The notes below the pieces were generated by a model. The model had not been told where the DNA came from and ran no database searches. It worked only from the letters and a program-made list of their open reading frames with translations. A stretch of DNA of 7,256 nt from Bacteroidota bacterium. Its GTDB lineage: Bacteria > Bacteroidota > Bacteroidia > Bacteroidales > VadinHA17. This document shows, one piece after another, positions 1-6,513 of the stretch. Within the stretch, counting starts at the first letter, position 1; every line of letters begins with the position of its first letter. The translations under genes and the position numbers were made by a program. Where the stretch lies: assembly GCA_030613125.1 (NCBI GenBank), contig JAUWMO010000174.1, forward strand, positions 1 to 7,256. The letters run 5' to 3'.

Positions 1-53
1 TAGTGAAGAGTTTTACAATAATCTGAAAATGCTTCAATAAACGAATTAAGCAT
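1..53 (-). CDS. Probable integron integrase (tyrosine recombinase), N-terminal fragment cut by the left edge
   Basis: A minus-strand reading frame starts at ATG 53-51 and stays open to base 1, giving 17 residues, MLNSFIEAFSDYCKTLH. The start is well supported by AGGAGG at 66-61 on the minus strand, with 7 nt before the ATG. The pattern of a hydrophobic helix followed by Tyr and a short basic stretch resembles the opening of the core-binding domain of XerC/XerD/IntI-type recombinases (typically F..Y...L..SP.T), but 17 residues cannot identify a family. The stronger argument is position: it diverges from the cassettes, about 100 bp from the first recombination site at 155, as intI does in most integrons. 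A reversed cassette gene is the alternative. The catalytic part lies outside the window. Confidence 0.55.
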   Translation of the reverse strand, partial: MLNSFIEAFSDYCKTLH

Positions 54-109
54 AGGGAATCCTCCTTAAATATTTCTGTTCAAAATATTTTTCGGATTCC
101 TTATGCTTA
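47..109 (-). repeat. Inverted repeat that can fold the minus-strand leader over its start codon
   Basis: The arms are 47-62 (TAAGCATAGGGAATCC) and 94-109 (GGATTCCTTATGCTTA). They are complementary over 16 bases with one mismatch, around a 31-base loop that itself contains AAATATTT twice. In the minus-strand transcript the upstream arm would pair with the start codon, the end of the Shine-Dalgarno sequence and the first codons of the gene at 53. There is no following T-tract, so it is not a standard terminator. A role in holding translation of the divergent gene low is inference; an old duplicated segment is an alternative. Confidence 0.6.
61..66 (-). promoter_or_regulatory. Shine-Dalgarno sequence of the minus-strand gene
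   Basis: The plus strand reads CCTCCT, so the minus strand carries a perfect AGGAGG 7 nt before ATG 53-51. It is the strongest ribosome binding site in the window and the main reason for calling so short a fragment. Its last two G residues lie inside the stem of the inverted repeat at 47-109, so access to it may depend on folding. Confidence 0.7.
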
Positions 110-134
110 TCTTAAATCTTTAGCCTCTTTTCCA

Positions 135-161
135 TCTAACTGCGCGGTTTAGGGGTTAGCG
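135..161 (+). other. Probable attI: simple integron recombination site at the head of the array
   Basis: GTTAGCG at 155-161 is the R-type site where cassette A begins; recombination falls between G155 and T156. CTAAC at 136-140 is the inverted partner of GTTAG, 14 nt away, and could be the second integrase arm of a simple site. No L''/L' hairpin partner with attC layout is visible in bases 1-134, unlike the two downstream junctions. This, plus the divergent gene starting at 53, favours attI over an attC. The site departs from the classical GTTRRRY at its last two bases. A degenerate or internally deleted attC of an upstream cassette remains possible. Confidence 0.55.
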
Positions 162-195
162 TGTCGTCATAAAATTTATCTAATCTCACTTAAAA

Positions 196-594
196 ATGGC
201 CTTTCCTTTTATTTGTAAACGCTATTCAATATTGCTATATTCGGTAAAAACCAGTTTTGTGAATTTTATCATGAATAGTATATTCTTCATGTTAAAAGAA
301 AAATTGTACAACTGTAAAGCATATTTTCTTAACTCAGTTCCATTTTCATACAAAGCCATATCACGTTTATTTTATTCTTTAAAATTAATCCTTGTATTTT
401 TTTTATTTAATGTTCATCAATCATATTCACAACATATTCTCTGGTATAGAGAATTCGATTCTGACGGAGCTGATTATCCAAAAGCTGTTGCAACAGACAG
501 TGAAGGTAACATTGTTGTTGCCGGATACACAATTCAAGGAAATTCTAGAAAGTCTTTAATAGTAAAATATAATTCTACTGGATATACACTTTGA
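196..594 (+). pseudogene. Truncated SBBP-type beta-propeller protein, ending at TGA in place of a conserved Trp
   Basis: The frame encodes 132 residues: a long basic N-region, a hydrophobic segment at about 63-73 and a Bacteroidota-style signal cleavage after SQ (78-79). One beta-propeller blade of SBBP type follows, with YPKAVATDSEGNIVVAGYT at about 94-112 and SLIVKYNSTGYTL at 120-132. In this repeat the next residues are normally W-T-K. The stop TGA (592-594) sits exactly at the Trp and ACA AAA (Thr-Lys) follows, so one TGG to TGA change explains the end. The frame stays open past the stop into the next gene, but after about 16 codons it enters that gene's ribosome binding site, so the rest of the propeller is missing. 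The start is uncertain: ATG at 196, 271 and 289 all lack a Shine-Dalgarno sequence. It may be a decayed relative of the downstream gene. Confidence 0.6.
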
Positions 595-646
595 ACAAAA
601 CAACTGGTAAACAGCAATGTTAATGATGATAATGACGCTATTGACG

Positions 647-653
647 AAGGAGG
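647..653 (+). promoter_or_regulatory. Shine-Dalgarno sequence fixing the start of the seven-blade propeller gene
   Basis: AAGGAGG ends 4 nt before ATG 658. It decides the start of the gene, because the same reading frame is open upstream to the TGA at 592-594 and could otherwise be taken as a readthrough fusion with the truncated gene before it. Confidence 0.7.
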
Positions 654-657
654 AAAA

Positions 658-2256
658 ATGCTTTGCAAGTTAGAAAAGTTTGATTTTTTTAGATTGAATT
701 TTGGCAACTATCTTCCCATTCAAAGCAAATTTATTAAAATTCAATTTACTATTGTTTCCTTAGTGCTGCTATTTGGTTTTACTGAAATTGTAAATTGCCA
801 GACAACATTTCTTAAAACGTACGGTGAACCCGGAGAATATGCTGACCGTGGTTACACGGTAAAACAAACAGCTGATGGCGGATATATCGCTACTGGATTT
901 ACAGAATTTTATAGGATCTCCGGCACACCGAGTCAAGAATTTGGGAATGTTTACTTATTAAAAACCGACTCCTTTGGTGAAATTGAATGGGAAAAGTCTT
1001 ATGGTGGAGAAAAAAGAGATGTCGCTTATTCACTAGATATAACTGATGATGAGGGATATATTATTTCCGGATATACCTACTCTTTCGGCGGTTATGAAAA
1101 TGGAGGGCTTTGGGTAATTAGAACAGATTCTTTTGGAGATACTATTTGGACAAAGACGTTTGCATTAGGTCAAGGTAATTGTGTTGTGCAAACTGTTGAT
1201 GGCGGGTATGCTATTACTGGACCTACTTCTTTTCAAAATGTAGAGACATATTTAATAAAACTTGATTCATACGGCAATCAACAATGGTTAAAAACTTATG
1301 ATCTTTCTGATTCTTATGCAAATTATGGGCAGTGCGTACAACAAACAGTGGACGGAGGATTTATAATTACCGGTTTTACAGTATCTCCAACCACGGAAGA
1401 TGATCTGCTATTGCTTAAAACTAATTCAGTAGGTGATACGTTGTGGACAAGAACCTATGGCAGAGAGCGTTCTGATATGGGGCGTTCCGTTATTGAAACT
1501 ACAGATAGTGGGTATTTTGTTACAGGATATACCGTTTCTCCCGGGCCATATGGATTAGAATTAAATGGCTGGTTACTGAAAACAGATTCTTTTGGAGATA
1601 CTATTTGGACGAAAATAATCAGGAAAAGTATTTCTGATGTTACAAACCATGCAATAGAAACAGTAGATGGAGAATATGTTGCCGTAGGGGAAACTGCACA
1701 ACGCAATAATTACAATACGGATATTTACATTACGAAACTGAATAACGATGGAGAAATAATATGGTTTAATACCATCGGTGATGCAGACGATACACATTCC
1801 TATGGCATATATATTGATAAAACCGTAGATAAAGGTTTTATTATTACAGGTTCTAAGCAATGTTGGGGAAGTGACACAGAGGATGTGGTTTTAGCCAAAG
1901 TGAATAGTAGCGGTTTAATAACCATTATGAATGAAATTGAATCAGAATTACCAAATGAGTTTGAATTATACCAAAACTATCCCAATCCTTTTAATCCTGT
2001 TACATCAATAAAATATAAAATTCCAAAAAAAGGATTTGTAAATTTAACAGTTTACGATATCCTTGGTAAAAAAATAACTACATTAGTAAATCATGAACAA
2101 AACGCTGGATATTATGATATCATATTCGATGCAAGAGATCTTTCAAGCGGTATTTATTTCTATCGCCTACAAGTCGATGGTTTATCAACAAACTCTCTTT
2201 ATAAACCGGTTAATGAAAGTTTTATAAAGAGTAAGAAAATGATACTAATTAAATGA
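658..2256 (+). CDS. Secreted seven-blade beta-propeller protein with T9SS type A sorting domain
   Basis: This 532-residue protein is probably exported to the cell surface. Residues 1-28 are a long polar leader, 29-45 the hydrophobic core of a signal peptide, and cleavage is likely near Cys47-Gln48; there is no good lipobox. Residues 49 to about 422 hold seven repeats of 45-60 residues, each with a (T/V)-D-G-G-(Y/F)-x-x-x-G-(Y/F)-T core and ending K-(T/L)-(D/N)-S-x-G-(D/E)-x-x-W, most with the terminal Trp (110, 164, 210, 263, 317, 369). This is a complete seven-blade propeller. Residues 437-532 are a T9SS sorting domain, with NYPNPFNP at 440-447, a VYDILGKKI strand and GIYFYRL near 498-504. 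No catalytic motif is visible; binding or adhesion is plausible but unproven. The next gene follows after 53 bp and is probably co-transcribed. Confidence 0.88.
   Translation: MLCKLEKFDFFRLNFGNYLPIQSKFIKIQFTIVSLVLLFGFTEIVNCQTTFLKTYGEPGEYADRGYTVKQTADGGYIATGFTEFYRISGTPSQEFGNVYLLKTDSFGEIEWEKSYGGEKRDVAYSLDITDDEGYIISGYTYSFGGYENGGLWVIRTDSFGDTIWTKTFALGQGNCVVQTVDGGYAITGPTSFQNVETYLIKLDSYGNQQWLKTYDLSDSYANYGQCVQQTVDGGFIITGFTVSPTTEDDLLLLKTNSVGDTLWTRTYGRERSDMGRSVIETTDSGYFVTGYTVSPGPYGLELNGWLLKTDSFGDTIWTKIIRKSISDVTNHAIETVDGEYVAVGETAQRNNYNTDIYITKLNNDGEIIWFNTIGDADDTHSYGIYIDKTVDKGFIITGSKQCWGSDTEDVVLAKVNSSGLITIMNEIESELPNEFELYQNYPNPFNPVTSIKYKIPKKGFVNLTVYDILGKKITTLVNHEQNAGYYDIIFDARDLSSGIYFYRLQVDGLSTNSLYKPVNESFIKSKKMILIK
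1122..1151 (+). repeat. 30-bp perfect direct repeat, copy 1 (end of propeller blade 2)
   Basis: This stretch is identical base for base to 1581-1610. Both copies encode TDSFGDTIW, the closing strand of a propeller blade. Identity at silent positions suggests recent duplication or gene conversion between blades, because the other blades encode similar residues with different codons. Confidence 0.85.
1581..1610 (+). repeat. 30-bp perfect direct repeat, copy 2 (end of propeller blade 5)
   Basis: This is the second copy of the repeat at 1122-1151, in the same reading frame 459 bp downstream. The spacing is three blade lengths. Recombination between the copies would remove exactly 153 codons, three whole blades, without a frameshift. 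Confidence 0.85.
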
Positions 2257-2296
2257 GCTATACTAATTTCAAATTCATTAAGTTTTACTAACATAA

Positions 2297-2302
2297 AAGG
2301 AG
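2297..2302 (+). promoter_or_regulatory. Shine-Dalgarno sequence of the C25 protease gene
   Basis: AAGGAG lies 7 nt before ATG 2310, in the 53-bp gap after the propeller gene. It supports ATG 2310 as the start, and the encoded protein then begins directly with a compact signal peptide. Confidence 0.75.
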
Positions 2303-2309
2303 AACTGTA

Positions 2310-5300
2310 ATGAAGAAAACGATCTTATTTTCTGCATTTTTAATACTATGTATGTACGTCAATTTATCTTTTGGACAATGGATGTCTTTTAACAACACAG
2401 AAAAAAAGAAGCCTTCCGTTAAGGTTCTGAGTAGTAATAATAGTGGGATAACCATTGAAATTGAAATTAGCGGTATGGAAATAATGGAGAAATCCGTTAA
2501 TGATAGAAAACACCATGCACTAAGATTGCCAGAATACTATACCACAATGGATATTGGTAAACCTCAGTTACCTGTAATTAATACACTCATTGGAGTACCT
2601 GAATACAGTAATTATGAAATAGAAATTATAAAGACTGAGACTATTACTTTAAACGGCTATAACATATATCCGTTCCAGAAACCTGTATATGAAGGTGAAA
2701 CAGGAGAATTTATTATTGATGAAGAATTTTATGATACTGATATTTTTTACCCGGCACAAATTGTAGATATGGATCGTCCAACAATATGGCGGGATATAAG
2801 GGTGTCAAGGGTCAGTATCTTTCCCATAAAATTTAATCCTGAGAAAGGTGTTATCCAGGTCTATACTAAATTGATATTTAGATTGAACTATAAAAGCTCA
2901 GGCGGTGATCCAATAATATCACAAAAGAATATTTCTGAAGAATGGAAAAATATATATAAGAATAGTGTAATTAATTATGAAGATTTAAATATTGTACTTG
3001 ATAAATTAAGTAATACCAGATCATCTTCTACTGATTATGATTATTTAATAATTGCTAATCCGGATTTTATTTCGTCTATTGAGGCATTAGCAAAATGGAA
3101 AACACGAATGGGATTGCTTTCTAAGATCGTTTCAATTGATGAGATAGGAAATGATCAAACAAGTATTAAAAATTATATTGTAAATGAATATAACAACCAC
3201 AATATACAATACGTTCTTTTTGCGGGAGATATTAATGAAATTTGTCATTCAGAGCACCCAGATTATCATATCTGGGGTGACTATTGGTATTCAGATTTAA
3301 ATGGAGATTATCTGCCGGAAATTGCTCTCGGACGTATTTCGGCTACATCCACGGAGGAAGTTACCCATATTACTCAAAAGGGAATAAAATATGAAACTGA
3401 TCCTTATATATCAGATTGGACAAAAAATGTTTTATTAGTAGCGCATTTAGAAAGGGCCCCGTATGAACCTTCATTTCAATGGTGTAGTGAACAAATAAGA
3501 ACATATTCTTATGATGATAATCCTATTTTTACTACTGCGTATGGCGCTTCAATTGAAAACGAAGGAGATGAGGCAACAAATGCAGACGTATCCTCTCATA
3601 TCAATGATCTCATGGGTGTAGTAAATTATAGAGGACACGGCAGTGGATATTACTGGTATGACTGGAATATTTTTAATGAAGACTACGATAGAAATTGTGT
3701 ATATAATCTGAGTAATGTTCAATTACCTATTGTTTTTTCAATTGCGTGTAATACTTCACATTTGTTTGCTACTAATGACTGTCTAGCCGAAGCATTTACG
3801 AAGGCTGATTACGGTGCAGTTGCATTTTTAGGTGCAACAGGTGAAACAATTGGAGCAGTAAACAATATGCTGAATAAGGAGCTATTTAAAACTGCTTTTG
3901 ATACAGAGATTAACTATATTGGTAATATTTTCATAGATGTAGCTGAGTATACTATTGATAATTATATATACCCCACCATAGCGTATAAGACATTATTAAA
4001 ATATTTATGGCTTGGCGATCCTGCAATTGAGCTTTGGACAGATACCCCATCGGAATTTTCCAATGTCCAGATTACTGATAATGGCAGCAGCATAACTGTC
4101 AACTGCGGCACCAGTGGCAGCGATATCTGTGTGTCCAGTTCGAATAATGGCGAAGATTATTTTGAGGTTGTAATCAATACTTCAAGTCATACTTTTGATG
4201 GCATTACTTCAGCAGACCGTCCGCTTTACATAACGGTTACAAAACATAATTACATTCCCTACCAGGCTGTAACTGGAGGTACGTTTACAACTGACCAAAA
4301 TTGGTTTGGGTATCTAAATGTTTTAGGAGATTTAATAATTGATAACGGAGATACTTTGAATATTCAAGAAGGGTCTAAAATATATTTTGACGATTACACT
4401 GGTATAAAGGTGTATGATGGTACAATAAAAGCCAATGGTTCTTCTACTGACAATATTATTTTTACATCATCAAATGCAAACCCATCAGTTTACGATTGGG
4501 ATGGTATTGAGATCTCAAATAGCTCTTATGTCAGCAATTTTAATTATTGCGAGATTAAGTATGCTCGATATGGAATAAAATGCATCTCATCTGAACCAAC
4601 TATTAGGAATTCAATATTCTCCAACAATTATTCTGGTATTGCAGTTTTTGATAGCTATTCAAATCCCAACTGGAACAATATTCAAATATCTGGTAATACA
4701 TCTTCTAATAATTCATCATATGGTATTTATCTAAAAAATTCATCCCCTGCTATGAGTACAAATATATCTACCTATAACAAACGTGGTATTTCCCATAGTA
4801 CAGGAGCAGCTGCGATCATGGGTAATAACCAGTCAAAAAACAATCAATATTATGGTGTGCTGTGTTACAATTCCAGCCCCGATTATTACTACGATTCATA
4901 TGCAGATAATGGCGGATTTAATGTTATAAGTTATAACAATGGTAATGGTGTCCATATTTCAGGCAATTCAAATCCCGAGCTAGGTAAAACAACACTTTCT
5001 TATGGTGGTTTTAATACAATTCGAGATAATGATTATGAAGTTTATAATATGACGAGCAATTACATAATTGCATGTAATAATTGGTGGGGCCCGGAACCTC
5101 ACCCTCAAAGTTCTGATTTTTATGGTCGTGTCCGATGGATTCCATATCTTGATTATGAAGAAATGGATAGCAGTCCACCACCAGACCTACCAATTATATT
5201 TGACTATGATAAAGATTCAGATTTACCTGAAGATTTACAATTAGCAAAATTTGAACAAATGATACATAACTATGAATCGTCTTCTAATCGCTTTAAGAAT

Positions 5301-6056
5301 CATTTTACAAAAAATATAGAAAGTGAAAACAATATTTATGCGGCTGTGAATTATGTTAAAAGTCTTAACTTCTATTTAAAACCTGATGCTGTTGTCATTG
5401 AAATAGAAAAAACACTAAAAGATGTTAAATCAGATGAAGTTTATTTTGAACTTTTAATCCAACAGTCTGATTGTCTGTTAAGGATTCAGCAACCAAACAA
5501 GGCTTTATTTAAATTAGATAACGCAGAGAATTACAGTTCACAAAAAAGTAATAATATAAATCGTTTAGATTATCAAAAAGCTTGTATTTATATCCATCAT
5601 CTGCTCGATTATGAGAATGGGATGGCTCTCCTTGAAAAAATCATTATAAATTCCGATAAGGATTCTCCAGTCAATGATCTAGCGAATGAAGAATTAAATT
5701 TGCTGAAGCATGAATCGAAAAGTTTTAGTAAGAAATCTATTTCACAGGAATCAATTATCAAAGGCTTTGAGTTATTGGGTAATTATCCGAATCCATTTAA
5801 TCCGCAAACTGAAATTCACTTTTATATACCATCTCAATCTAAAATAAAAGTTAATATCTTCTCCATTTTAGGGCAGCATGTAAAGACTATTGAATTGTCG
5901 TCCGTAAAACCCGGTTTGAATAAGGTTACCTGGGATTCAACAAATGAAATTAACATTCCAGTTTCTAGCGGAGTTTATATTTTTACTGTTAATGCATACT
6001 CACTCAATGATAATAAAAACTATAATGCAGTTTCAAAAATGTTGTTAATTCGATGA
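2310..6056 (+). CDS. Gingipain-family (C25) secreted cysteine protease with beta-helix region and T9SS sorting domain
   Basis: The 1248-residue protein is a secreted protease of peptidase family C25. Residues 1-22 are a signal peptide ending SFG-Q. Residues about 30-200 resemble the C25 propeptide, ending SRVSIFPIKFNPEKG and a beta-rich stretch. The catalytic region spans about 243-575: DYLIIANPDF, YVLFAGD (301-307), a GRIS motif (341-344), NYRGHGS with the likely catalytic His443, and LPIVFSIAC with the likely nucleophile Cys480, then CLAEAF and GAVAFLGAT. The order and the 37-residue His-Cys spacing match gingipain R closely. A short Ig-like domain (about 580-655) follows, then right-handed beta-helix repeats (about 680-930, ending in NNWWG), a helical possibly TPR-like stretch (about 970-1140), and a T9SS tail with NYPNPFNP at 1158-1165. 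Cleavage specificity cannot be read from sequence. It is probably in an operon with the gene upstream. Confidence 0.9.
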   Translation: MKKTILFSAFLILCMYVNLSFGQWMSFNNTEKKKPSVKVLSSNNSGITIEIEISGMEIMEKSVNDRKHHALRLPEYYTTMDIGKPQLPVINTLIGVPEYSNYEIEIIKTETITLNGYNIYPFQKPVYEGETGEFIIDEEFYDTDIFYPAQIVDMDRPTIWRDIRVSRVSIFPIKFNPEKGVIQVYTKLIFRLNYKSSGGDPIISQKNISEEWKNIYKNSVINYEDLNIVLDKLSNTRSSSTDYDYLIIANPDFISSIEALAKWKTRMGLLSKIVSIDEIGNDQTSIKNYIVNEYNNHNIQYVLFAGDINEICHSEHPDYHIWGDYWYSDLNGDYLPEIALGRISATSTEEVTHITQKGIKYETDPYISDWTKNVLLVAHLERAPYEPSFQWCSEQIRTYSYDDNPIFTTAYGASIENEGDEATNADVSSHINDLMGVVNYRGHGSGYYWYDWNIFNEDYDRNCVYNLSNVQLPIVFSIACNTSHLFATNDCLAEAFTKADYGAVAFLGATGETIGAVNNMLNKELFKTAFDTEINYIGNIFIDVAEYTIDNYIYPTIAYKTLLKYLWLGDPAIELWTDTPSEFSNVQITDNGSSITVNCGTSGSDICVSSSNNGEDYFEVVINTSSHTFDGITSADRPLYITVTKHNYIPYQAVTGGTFTTDQNWFGYLNVLGDLIIDNGDTLNIQEGSKIYFDDYTGIKVYDGTIKANGSSTDNIIFTSSNANPSVYDWDGIEISNSSYVSNFNYCEIKYARYGIKCISSEPTIRNSIFSNNYSGIAVFDSYSNPNWNNIQISGNTSSNNSSYGIYLKNSSPAMSTNISTYNKRGISHSTGAAAIMGNNQSKNNQYYGVLCYNSSPDYYYDSYADNGGFNVISYNNGNGVHISGNSNPELGKTTLSYGGFNTIRDNDYEVYNMTSNYIIACNNWWGPEPHPQSSDFYGRVRWIPYLDYEEMDSSPPPDLPIIFDYDKDSDLPEDLQLAKFEQMIHNYESSSNRFKNHFTKNIESENNIYAAVNYVKSLNFYLKPDAVVIEIEKTLKDVKSDEVYFELLIQQSDCLLRIQQPNKALFKLDNAENYSSQKSNNINRLDYQKACIYIHHLLDYENGMALLEKIIINSDKDSPVNDLANEELNLLKHESKSFSKKSISQESIIKGFELLGNYPNPFNPQTEIHFYIPSQSKIKVNIFSILGQHVKTIELSSVKPGLNKVTWDSTNEINIPVSSGVYIFTVNAYSLNDNKNYNAVSKMLLIR

Positions 6057-6085
6057 TTAGACTACTATTTACAAATTCTGCTCAA

Positions 6086-6185
6086 ACACGCTAACCACAG
6101 GTTCAAGGTGAATTTACAGCCGGTGCATGAATTGGTTATGGAAAGTTTAACAGGTTGTAAATCACCTTAACCTTAACCGTTATAG
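6086..6185 (+). other. attC-1, integron recombination site ending cassette A
   Basis: The elements in order are R'' (CGCTAAC, 6089-6095, within the 10-base boundary match 6086-6095), L'' (6100-6118), a variable loop (about 6122-6152), L' (6156-6172) and R' (GTTATAG, 6179-6185). L'' and L' pair along their whole length except for two unpaired bases on the left arm, C6104 and A6112. Seen on the bottom strand these are the extrahelical G and T that integron integrases use to choose strand and orientation. R'' and R' pair only over TAAC/GTTA here, as expected when R' is shared with the next cassette. The total of about 97 bp is normal. The hairpin may also weaken transcription out of cassette A. 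Confidence 0.9.
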
Positions 6186-6206
6186 CCCTAATTTTTCACT
6201 TTTCAT

Positions 6207-6237
6207 TTGACATTGAACATTATTGTATATACATTTA
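6207..6237 (+). promoter_or_regulatory. Promoter of the brnTA operon inside cassette B
   Basis: TTGACA at 6207-6212 is followed after 17 nt by TACATTTA at 6230-6237. This resembles TACATT as a -10 box, and also the Bacteroidota TAnnTTTG element with one mismatch. Transcription would start close to ATG 6241, which suggests a leaderless or nearly leaderless mRNA and fits the lack of a Shine-Dalgarno sequence before brnT. The cassette therefore need not depend on an upstream integron promoter. Confidence 0.5.
6224..6233 (+). promoter_or_regulatory. Perfect palindrome, candidate BrnA operator
   Basis: TGTATATACA is its own reverse complement and overlaps the left part of the presumed -10 region. 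BrnA is a ribbon-helix-helix DNA-binding antitoxin known to repress its own operon, and such dimers bind short palindromes placed like this. The assignment rests on position and symmetry only; a 10-base AT-rich palindrome can also occur by chance. Confidence 0.4.
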
Positions 6238-6240
6238 GAC

Positions 6241-6513
6241 ATGAAATACGAATGGAATGAAAGTAAATGTAAAGCGAATATTGCAAAACATGGCGTTGAT
6301 TTTATAGCAGCCGAAGAATTTGATTGGTCAACTGCTATTGAAGTTATTGATGATCGCATAGATTATGGCGAAGAGCGCTGGATAGCTTTAGGTTTAATCG
6401 GTAATCGTTTATATGTATTGATTTATACTATCAGGATTGATACTATTCGTATTTTCAGTTTACGAAAAGCCAATAAACGTGAAAGAGAATTCTATGAAAC
6501 GCAAACCAAATGA
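6241..6513 (+). CDS. brnT: BrnT-family ribonuclease toxin
   Basis: This 90-residue protein matches the BrnT toxin family (RelE-like fold, RNA cleavage that stops translation) over its full length. Signatures are MKYEWNESK at the N-terminus, IAKHGVDF at 14-21 with AAEEFDW after it, DYGEERWIALG at 41-51, and FSLRKANKREREFY at 72-85, the conserved basic-to-acidic C-terminal motif. ATG 6241 is chosen over the TTG at 6223 because family members begin with M-x-(F/Y)-x-W and because the TTG lies within the presumed promoter. The gene overlaps brnA by 20 bases, so the two are translated together. It acts in the cytoplasm and is neutralised by BrnA. No truncation or lost motif is visible, so it is probably functional. 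Confidence 0.9.
   Translation: MKYEWNESKCKANIAKHGVDFIAAEEFDWSTAIEVIDDRIDYGEERWIALGLIGNRLYVLIYTIRIDTIRIFSLRKANKREREFYETQTK

Larger units (their letters stand above)
156..6179 (+). mobile_element. Integron gene cassette A, about 6.0 kb, carrying T9SS-secreted proteins
   Basis: The left boundary is between G155 and T156, and the right boundary is G6179 at the end of attC-1. The key evidence is that 155-164 (GTTAGCGTGT) is the exact reverse complement of 6086-6095 (ACACGCTAAC). On excision, G6179 joins T156 and the R' arm of the circle pairs with its own R'' arm over 10 bases. No attC-like fold interrupts the 6024 bp, since the only gaps are the short spacers at 595-657 and 2257-2309. All three coding regions point toward the attC, the normal cassette polarity. 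The size is several times that of usual cassettes. Fusion of two cassettes by loss of an internal attC cannot be excluded. Confidence 0.75.

Noticed and set aside
63..93. A LexA-type SOS box before the presumed integrase
   Set aside because: CTGT at 76-79 has no ACAG partner at the right distance, and the symmetry here is due to AT-rich AAATATTT repeats. SOS control cannot be claimed.
134..161. A very short attC formed by CTAAC (136-140) and GTTAG (155-159)
   Set aside because: Only 14 nt separate the arms and there is no L''/L' stem with extrahelical bases. It fits a simple attI-type site better, though a deleted attC is not excluded.
1455..1860. Two minus-strand open frames inside the propeller gene
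   Set aside because: They lie opposite a strongly supported repeat-containing gene, lack ribosome binding sites and show no protein family features.
196..2256. One 686-residue protein made by reading through the TGA at 592-594
   Set aside because: The frame is continuous, but the second gene has its own strong ribosome binding site and a signal peptide, which would lie internally in the fusion. Trp is otherwise encoded by TGG here, so there is no sign of UGA recoding.
4380..5130. Repetitive, Asn/Ser-rich DNA as a possible tandem-repeat or CRISPR-like array
   Set aside because: The periodicity is at protein level (beta-helix coils) within one open frame. There are no identical DNA repeats with regular spacers.
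5011..5193. A 60-residue minus-strand open frame inside the protease gene
   Set aside because: It is antisense to the conserved end of the beta-helix region, including NNWWG, and has no features of its own.
6223..6240. TTG at 6223 as the start of brnT
   Set aside because: It adds six residues absent from the family, lies within the presumed promoter and palindrome, and has no ribosome binding site.
6437..6493. An upstream start for brnA at 6437
   Set aside because: It would overlap brnT by 77 bases. ATG 6494 matches the family N-terminus and has a GA-rich binding site 5 nt upstream.
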